A stretch of DNA of 28,558 nt from CAVWDI01 sp046259385 (GTDB lineage: Bacteria; Chloroflexota; Anaerolineae; Anaerolineales; UBA4823). Below, piece after piece: positions 22,990 through 28,558 of the stretch (within the stretch, counting starts at the first letter, position 1; the number at the start of each line of letters is the position of its first letter). A program made the translations under genes and the position numbers. The notes beneath the pieces are model-generated. The model made no database searches, was not told the DNA's origin, and saw nothing but the letters and a program-made list of their open reading frames with translations. Where the stretch lies: positions 1 through 28,558 of the forward strand of contig JBJYWI010000128.1 in NCBI GenBank assembly GCA_046259385.1, written 5' to 3'.

Positions 22990-23430
22990 ATGTTCTTGGG
23001 GCAATTCTACCACAACTTAGATAACAAAGGACGCCTGATAATACCTTCTCGTTTTCGGGAGGTTTTGGCAGTTAACGGCGCTTATGTCATGCAGGGTTTT
23101 GAAGAGAATTTATTGGTTCTAGCTGCATCCACTTTTGACCTAATAGCACAGCGCATCAATCAAATGAGCATGACGGATCCAAAAACGAGATTACTCAGGC
23201 GGCTTGTTTTCTCAACAGCCAATTTCGTTGAGATGGATAAATCGGGGCGTATTCTTATTCCACAATTTCTTCGAAGTGCGGCCAAATTGGATGTTGAAGT
23301 AGTAGTGGTAGGGAATGGATCGTATTTTGAATTATGGGCTCCCCAAAACTGGTCTTCTCAAGTCGAACAAATTCACGACACGCAGGTTAACGCCCACCGA
23401 TTTGCGGAACTGAATTTAGCATCCGACTGA
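22990..23430 (+). CDS. mraZ: Transcriptional regulator MraZ
   Basis: From ATG 22990 the protein has 146 residues and begins MFLGQFYHNLDNKGRLIIPS, the MraZ opening. Two SpoVT/AbrB-like repeats each carry a DxxGR-type motif (DNKGRLIIP and DKSGRILIP), which contact DNA in the ring-shaped family. In-frame upstream starts, including ATG 22978, add non-conserved residues; AAGAAGG at 22971-22977 is about 12 bases from the chosen ATG, a little long. MraZ represses or tunes the dcw cluster and its boxes lie just upstream. Confidence 0.95.
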   Translation: MFLGQFYHNLDNKGRLIIPSRFREVLAVNGAYVMQGFEENLLVLAASTFDLIAQRINQMSMTDPKTRLLRRLVFSTANFVEMDKSGRILIPQFLRSAAKLDVEVVVVGNGSYFELWAPQNWSSQVEQIHDTQVNAHRFAELNLASD

Positions 23431-23471
23431 TATCACCTGAATTGTCAATTAGAGTTTGAAGCACAAATACG

Positions 23472-24407
23472 GTGCTCCAACATCAACCAGTACTTTACCA
23501 AGAGATTATCGAAGCGCTTCAGCCACAGCGCGGGTTTGTTTACATTGACTGCACTCTCGGGTCTGGTGGACATGCATCCGGAATCTTAGAATCAAGCTCT
23601 CCTGATGGCAGGTTGATTGGTTTTGAGATTGATCCAATAGCTTTTGAGATTGCTTGTACCAAACTACGTGCATATAGCTCCCGGACAGAGTTAATTCAGG
23701 ATTCTTATGTCAATATCACGGAGTATGCTGAAGAGCTCGGTTTGAAAAAGGTAATGGGAATATTGATAGATTTAGGTGCTTCTTCCATACAACTCGACAT
23801 GCCTGAACGAGGCTTTTCGTTTCGGGACGAAGCTACATTAGATATGCGGTTCAGCCCTGAAAGTAAGTTGACAGCATATGATGTGGTAAATAATTATCCC
23901 GAATCGGAATTGGCGAATTTAATCAAAAAATTTGGAGAAGAAAAGAATGCAAACCGGATTGCTAGGGAGATAGTCCTCAACAGGCCGGTTAGAACTACAA
24001 AACAGCTTGCGAAAATAATAGAAAAAGTGGTTAAACAGCGACCAAAGAAAAATAGGCAGTTTCGGCGCCACCCCGCCACACAAACTTTTCAAGCAATTCG
24101 CATTGTTGTAAATAATGAATTACAAAACTTAAAGGAGGTATTGCCAGAGGCAGTGAACCTGCTCGATAAAAATGGACGATTAGCTGTGATTTCGTTTCAT
24201 TCCTTGGAAGATCGAATTGTTAAACGTTTCTTCCGTCGTGAGAGTATTGATTGTTTATGCCCACCGAAACAGCCGATATGCACTTGTGGGCATACTGCCA
24301 GTATAAAAATATTGAATCGCCGGCCAATTGTTCCTACACAGGAAGAGATAGCAAACAACCCTCGTTCACGAAGCGCACGCTTACGTATTGTTGAAAAAAT
24401 AATCTGA
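23472..24407 (+). CDS. rsmH: 16S rRNA (cytosine-1402-N4) methyltransferase RsmH
   Basis: This 311-residue SAM-dependent enzyme methylates N4 of C1402 near the ribosomal P site. It starts at GTG, reading MLQHQPVLYQEIIEALQP, with the family HxPVL. The SAM loop is DCTLGSGGHASGIL (about 26-39). Later it shows GILIDLGASSIQLD, RGFSFRDEATLDMRF and ISFHSLEDRIVKRFFR. Length and motifs are normal. It follows mraZ by 41 bp, the standard dcw order. Confidence 0.97.
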   Translation: MLQHQPVLYQEIIEALQPQRGFVYIDCTLGSGGHASGILESSSPDGRLIGFEIDPIAFEIACTKLRAYSSRTELIQDSYVNITEYAEELGLKKVMGILIDLGASSIQLDMPERGFSFRDEATLDMRFSPESKLTAYDVVNNYPESELANLIKKFGEEKNANRIAREIVLNRPVRTTKQLAKIIEKVVKQRPKKNRQFRRHPATQTFQAIRIVVNNELQNLKEVLPEAVNLLDKNGRLAVISFHSLEDRIVKRFFRRESIDCLCPPKQPICTCGHTASIKILNRRPIVPTQEEIANNPRSRSARLRIVEKII

Positions 24408-24465
24408 TTTGGCATATTAGTTGCAAATTTTTATTATTTAACTCTTACCCGGGAAAAAATTGAAT

Positions 24466-24945
24466 ATGGAACACATCGAAAACATAACCCAGGCATACAC
24501 ACAAGCTCCTTGGCGAAAACAACTGCAACTGATTGGATTATTTTCACTTTTTCTTGTTTTTCTAGCCCTAGTTGCTGGCATCTATTTAAATGTAAGTGCC
24601 CAAACAGCAAAAGCAGGCCGGGATATCCAGTATATGAAAACTCAGATTGAGACCTTAGACCGTGAAATTGAGGATATGCAGTCTTTGCTTGCCCTATTGC
24701 TCTCGGATAACTCCATGGAAAAAAGGGCTCTCGGTTTAGGGTATGAACCGCTGGAAATAGACCAAGCTCAGTACCTTCTGGTTCCTGGATATGTGGATCG
24801 TGACGCCGCTGTGTTAGCACCATTCACGAGAGAATATTTAGCGAAAGCGCCGGTTATTCCGGACAGATATACTGAACCGTTGATTGAGTGGATCAGGAAA
24901 CAGTCTGGTTGGATATCATTTTCCTTACCTGAGGTTGTTCCATGA
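24466..24945 (+). CDS. FtsL-like cell-division membrane protein
   Basis: The 159-residue protein is assigned by shape and place rather than sequence identity. It has a short cytoplasmic N-terminus, one membrane helix (IGLFSLFLVFLALVAGIYL, about residues 24-42), then a coiled coil (about 48-75) and an extracytoplasmic tail. FtsL forms a complex with FtsB and FtsQ that activates FtsWI at the septum. It lies between rsmH and ftsI, where ftsL belongs, and overlaps ftsI by four bases. The tail beyond the coiled coil is long for FtsL. An in-frame TTG lies at 24460. Confidence 0.75.
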   Translation: MEHIENITQAYTQAPWRKQLQLIGLFSLFLVFLALVAGIYLNVSAQTAKAGRDIQYMKTQIETLDREIEDMQSLLALLLSDNSMEKRALGLGYEPLEIDQAQYLLVPGYVDRDAAVLAPFTREYLAKAPVIPDRYTEPLIEWIRKQSGWISFSLPEVVP

Positions 24946-26705
24946 ACAACCCGCACAACTGGCGTTACAGCCTCGTTGGTGCATTGTTATTTGTTATGCC
25001 GGTCTTGATCGTCCTTCAGATGTTGAGGATCAAGATCAATCCCCTTCAGGTCGACAAGCTAATATCAGAAGGGAAATCAATGTCAGGGGAGTACCGTACT
25101 ATCACACCAGCACGCGGTCGGATATATGACCGGTGGGGGCATTTGCTGGCTGGAAACCGCACGGCATATGAGGTCGGTATCGAATTAAGAAAGGTGAGAA
25201 ATCCCTCGACCATCGCGCAAACTCTAAATATGGTGTTGGGTGTTGATTATGCTGAGGCGCTTGGTGCTGCCAGTATGAGTGCAACTGATACTGCGGTTTA
25301 TAGGGTTGTAGCTTCAAATGTAGAACCAGAAAAAATTGATCAATTAAAGGCGTTGATCAAACAAATGGAAGAGTTGTATGGAACAAGCCGGGATGGAGAC
25401 GCACCCAGTCTCAATGGTTTGTTGTTCGAACCTCACCTGAAACGCGTATATCCTGATAATGAGTTAGCATCCAATATTCTCGGTTTTGTTACTGTAGAAG
25501 GAGTAGGTTTTTACGGGGTTGAAGAAAAGTACAACGATTTACTTGCCGGGGAAGAATCCATTGTTTGGGTTTCACTTGATCCAATTCGAGTGAAGGAAAT
25601 GCCACAAATTCAAAAAGGGGCGGATGTAATACTGACCATTGACCGCGCTATCCAACGCAGCATGGAAAGAGTGATTGACAATGCTATCGATGAACACGGA
25701 GCGGAATCAGGAACATTGGTCGTCATTGATCCCAAAACAGGTGAACTGCTGGCAATGGCGACAACGCCCAGATTGGACATAAATAAGTACTGGAAGTATG
25801 GTGAAGTTTTTACGGATGAAACACCATTCAACCGTATTGTGAGTCAGGCTTACGAGCCAGGCTCTGTTTTTAAGGTGTTCACTATGGCATCCGCATTAGA
25901 CAGTGGTGCTGTGACTCCAGAGACCGAATTTATAGATACTGGAGTTTTTGAAATCGGTGGAACGCGCATCTATAACTGGAATATGGGTGCGTGGGGTCCG
26001 CAGAATATGCAGGGTTGCATGCAACACTCTTTGAATGTGTGTCTCGCATGGGTAGCGACTCAGCTTGGTCCAAAAGATTTTTACCGGTATATGATGTCGT
26101 TCGGGATCGGGCAATTGTCTGGGATTGATTTGGCTGGAGAGGTTTCTGGCCGTCTGAAGGTACCAGGAGATGATGATTGGTACGATGCGGATTTGGGCAC
26201 CAACGCGTTCGGACAGGGTGTTTCTGTGACTCCACTGAAAATGGCTTCTGCAATTTCAGCTCTCGCTAATAAAGGGAGAATTATGGCGCCACATATTGTC
26301 CGTTCTGTGATCAATGATGGATATCAACACGATATTGAAAATCGGGTGGTTGGAATGCCTATCAAGCCAGAGACTGCAGAAACCATAACCAGAATGCTCA
26401 CCCGATCATTAGAAAAAGAATCTTCTGATGCCCTTGTTACAGGATATCAGCTTGCTGGAAAAACGGGAACCGCAGAAATTCCAACTCCTTTTGGTTATAC
26501 GACTAATGAAACAAACGCGTCTTTCGTGGGTTGGGGTCCAATAGAAGACCCTGAATTTCTTGTGTATGTTTGGTTGGAGCGACCCGAATCATCACCCTGG
26601 GGCTCTGTAGTTGCTGCGCCTGTCTTCAGGGAAGCAGTAGAGGAATTAGTTGTTCTAATGGATATCCCGCCTGATGAAGTCCGCCAAAAATTATACGGCC
26701 AATAA
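24942..26705 (+). CDS. ftsI: Class B penicillin-binding protein, septal transpeptidase (FtsI/PBP3 type)
   Basis: The 587-residue enzyme crosslinks peptidoglycan at the division site. One N-terminal membrane helix (SLVGALLFVMPVLIVLQML) is followed by the dimerisation domain (TPARGRIYDRWGHLLAGNR, about 55-73) and the transpeptidase domain. The latter has the active-site serine S308 in PGSVFK, the SLN motif (363-365) and KTGT (507-510). No PASTA repeats follow. It overlaps the ftsL-like gene and is followed by murF, not murE. Confidence 0.95.
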   Translation: MNNPHNWRYSLVGALLFVMPVLIVLQMLRIKINPLQVDKLISEGKSMSGEYRTITPARGRIYDRWGHLLAGNRTAYEVGIELRKVRNPSTIAQTLNMVLGVDYAEALGAASMSATDTAVYRVVASNVEPEKIDQLKALIKQMEELYGTSRDGDAPSLNGLLFEPHLKRVYPDNELASNILGFVTVEGVGFYGVEEKYNDLLAGEESIVWVSLDPIRVKEMPQIQKGADVILTIDRAIQRSMERVIDNAIDEHGAESGTLVVIDPKTGELLAMATTPRLDINKYWKYGEVFTDETPFNRIVSQAYEPGSVFKVFTMASALDSGAVTPETEFIDTGVFEIGGTRIYNWNMGAWGPQNMQGCMQHSLNVCLAWVATQLGPKDFYRYMMSFGIGQLSGIDLAGEVSGRLKVPGDDDWYDADLGTNAFGQGVSVTPLKMASAISALANKGRIMAPHIVRSVINDGYQHDIENRVVGMPIKPETAETITRMLTRSLEKESSDALVTGYQLAGKTGTAEIPTPFGYTTNETNASFVGWGPIEDPEFLVYVWLERPESSPWGSVVAAPVFREAVEELVVLMDIPPDEVRQKLYGQ

Positions 26706-26741
26706 AATTATTTGTGAATTGCTGTTTGAAAAAAATTTCAA

Positions 26742-28163
26742 ATGTTGATGATTGCTGACGTTATTGAAGCTCTAAGTAAATGCCGTCCTAATTGGGGTAG
26801 GGTCGCTATTTCCTGTGCTGTTGTCGATTCGAGAAACGTGAAGAAAAATTCCATGTTTGTAGCGGTTCCTGGGGATCAAGTTGATGGTCATGATTATGTT
26901 AGCGACGCTTTTGATAACGGGGCGGTGGTTGCATTAGTACAAAAAGAACTTCCAAAATGTTATCGTGTCCTGGATGTAAATAACATTACCTTTGATGATC
27001 TCAGTGCATCTTTAGAAATTCCATTTTGTATAAAAACCGAAAGCACGATTGAGGCATTGCAGCAAACAGCCCGTTTTTGGCGAGCGAGATTGAATCCACG
27101 CATAATTGGTATTACTGGAAGTGTTGGAAAGTCGACTACAAAAGAGGTTTCTGCAGAAGTTCTCAGCCAGAGATACCGGACAATAAAAAATCCAGGCAAC
27201 CTGAACAATGAAATTGGTTTGCCACTCTCGATATTAAGAATGACTGAAGAACATCAAAGGGGGATATTTGAAATGGGATTTTATGTCCCAGGTGAAATTG
27301 CATTTTTGTGTGATATAGCAAATCCGCAAGTTGGTGTGGTAACAAACATAGGCACAGTTCATGCTGAACGTGCTGGATCAATAGAAGCGATCGCTGAAGG
27401 GAAATCCGAGCTGGTCCAGGCTCTACCGTCTGACCCTGAAGGAGTGGCTATCCTCAATTATGACGATCCGCTGGTCAAGAACATGGCGAATAAAACTAAA
27501 GCCAGGATATTCTTTTATGGCATAGATCCTGAGGCTGATTTATGGGCGGATAACGTTGAAGGACTAGGGTTGGATGGTATACGGTTGAGGCTTCACTACC
27601 GGGATGAGATTCACTATATGCGTGTACCGTTAATCGGCCGCCACTCTGTTCATACTGTACTAAGAGCTGCCGCGCTGGGGCTGGTTGAAGAATTATCTTG
27701 GCAAGAAATTGTTGATGGTTTGCATTCAGGAAAAGCTCAACTTCGTCTTGTGGCGGTCCAAAGCGCAGAGGGTGCATTGTTGCTGGATGACACATACAAT
27801 GCATCACCGGAATCTACACTGGCAGCATTGAATTTGCTAGATGAATTAGGGGGAAATAAAATCGCGGTTTTAGGCGATATGTTGGAACTTGGCAAATATG
27901 AGATAGAAGGTCACAAAATGGTTGGAGCGCGGGCAGCTGAAGTTGTAAATGAACTTGTTACCGTAGGAGAAAGGGCAAAAATTATCGCTGAAACTGCAGG
28001 AAAATCCGGTCTTGATAAGAAAGCTATAACAGAATTGGGAGATAGCTATCAGGCAATTGAACTATTAAAAAATCGCCTTGATGAAAATGATGTTGTTTTG
28101 ATTAAAGGATCGCATGGAATGCGGATGGATCGTATTGTTTCTGCGCTGGAACAAAGCGAATGA
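26742..28163 (+). CDS. murF: UDP-MurNAc-tripeptide--D-Ala-D-Ala ligase
   Basis: The 473-residue Mur ligase adds D-Ala-D-Ala to the UDP-MurNAc tripeptide in the cytoplasm. It has the three-domain layout: an N-terminal substrate domain with VVDSRNVKKNSMFVAVPGDQ, the ATP-binding P-loop GITGSVGKST (about 123-132) and KNPGNLNNEIGLPLSIL, and a C-terminal domain with LLLDDTYNASPEST and VLGDMLELG. The DTYNASPES segment marks MurF rather than MurE. ATG 26742 or 26748 could start it. Its stop overlaps the mraY ATG by four bases. Confidence 0.96.
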   Translation: MLMIADVIEALSKCRPNWGRVAISCAVVDSRNVKKNSMFVAVPGDQVDGHDYVSDAFDNGAVVALVQKELPKCYRVLDVNNITFDDLSASLEIPFCIKTESTIEALQQTARFWRARLNPRIIGITGSVGKSTTKEVSAEVLSQRYRTIKNPGNLNNEIGLPLSILRMTEEHQRGIFEMGFYVPGEIAFLCDIANPQVGVVTNIGTVHAERAGSIEAIAEGKSELVQALPSDPEGVAILNYDDPLVKNMANKTKARIFFYGIDPEADLWADNVEGLGLDGIRLRLHYRDEIHYMRVPLIGRHSVHTVLRAAALGLVEELSWQEIVDGLHSGKAQLRLVAVQSAEGALLLDDTYNASPESTLAALNLLDELGGNKIAVLGDMLELGKYEIEGHKMVGARAAEVVNELVTVGERAKIIAETAGKSGLDKKAITELGDSYQAIELLKNRLDENDVVLIKGSHGMRMDRIVSALEQSE

Positions 28164-28558
28164 CGCAAACATCGACAACACTTGCATTGGCAGGTTTCAG
28201 CTTTATGATGACTGTGATATGGGGACCACCGCTATTACGCGTGCTGAGATATTACAAAGTAGGTAAATCGATTAGGGTTGAAGGTCCTGAACGGCATTAC
28301 ACAAAACTCGGAACGCCAACCATGGGAGGCGTTTTGATCATTGTCCCGGTTCTATTCATCACCATACTGCTTAATGCAGCCTCATTGATTGGTATCAGTG
28401 TAACAGGACGTTCCATAATGCTGCCCTTGGCGGTTATGGTAGCCTATGGAGCATTAGGGGCGATTGATGATTGGGAAGGATTGAGAAGCAAACGAAGCGC
28501 ACTGGGTATGAGAGGGAGGGTTAAGTTTGTATTTCAAGTAGTGATAGCGGTTATCGTT
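28160..28558 (+). CDS. mraY: Phospho-MurNAc-pentapeptide transferase MraY (partial)
   Basis: The first 133 codons are present; the window ends inside the gene. MraY moves phospho-MurNAc-pentapeptide to undecaprenyl phosphate, making lipid I at the membrane. Visible markers are KLGTPTMGGVLIIVP (about residues 50-64) and the catalytic acid pair in GAIDDWEGL (about 108-116), among hydrophobic helices. The start MTQTSTTLALAGFSF overlaps the murF stop (ATGA), so the two are translationally coupled. Confidence 0.95.
   Translation, partial: MTQTSTTLALAGFSFMMTVIWGPPLLRVLRYYKVGKSIRVEGPERHYTKLGTPTMGGVLIIVPVLFITILLNAASLIGISVTGRSIMLPLAVMVAYGALGAIDDWEGLRSKRSALGMRGRVKFVFQVVIAVIV

Overview
The window is about 28.5 kb of bacterial chromosome, moderately AT-rich by eye, carrying two classic housekeeping blocks. 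The first is the S10-spc-alpha ribosomal superoperon. The second is the start of the mraZ-led division and cell-wall (dcw) cluster. From my memory of family sequences (not searched), the style of L3, S9, S14 and the dcw order fit Chloroflexota, perhaps Anaerolineae. Treat that as an inference; a 16S or marker-gene tree would settle it.

Layout. 1-59 is the end of tuf. 69-10944 runs rpsJ, rplC, rplD, rplW, rplB, rpsS, rplV, rpsC, rplP, rpmC, rpsQ, rplN, rplX, rplE, rpsN, rpsH, rplF, rplR, rpsE, rpmD, rplO, secY. Then come adk and map, rpmJ (37 aa), rpsM, rpsK, rpsD, rpoA, rplQ, truA, rplM and rpsI, all on the plus strand with short gaps or overlaps. infA, usual between map and rpmJ, is not there. 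A MazG-type pyrophosphohydrolase follows and runs into a 100-N scaffold gap (18800-18899). After the gap come an MBL-fold hydrolase (+) and, convergent to it, rny and recX (-). About 0.8 kb of AT-rich, hairpin-rich DNA without a convincing protein gene separates recX from mraZ, rsmH, an ftsL-like gene, a class B PBP (ftsI), murF and the start of mraY. murE is absent from its common place between ftsI and murF.

How it works together. The first block makes ribosome parts, the RNA polymerase alpha subunit, the SecY channel and the enzymes that mature nascent proteins (map) or balance nucleotides (adk). The second block makes lipid II precursors and septal peptidoglycan under likely MraZ control.

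Most of the window is conventional. The parts worth a second look are non-coding: a structured leader between rpsJ and rplC, internal promoters before rpsS and rpmJ, a clear MraZ operator (three TGGGA boxes 10 bp apart just after the -10), and a short plus-strand unit upstream of recX with a possible promoter and two terminator-like hairpins but no gene. I found no CRISPR array, transposase, rRNA or tRNA gene, and no convincing new multi-gene system.
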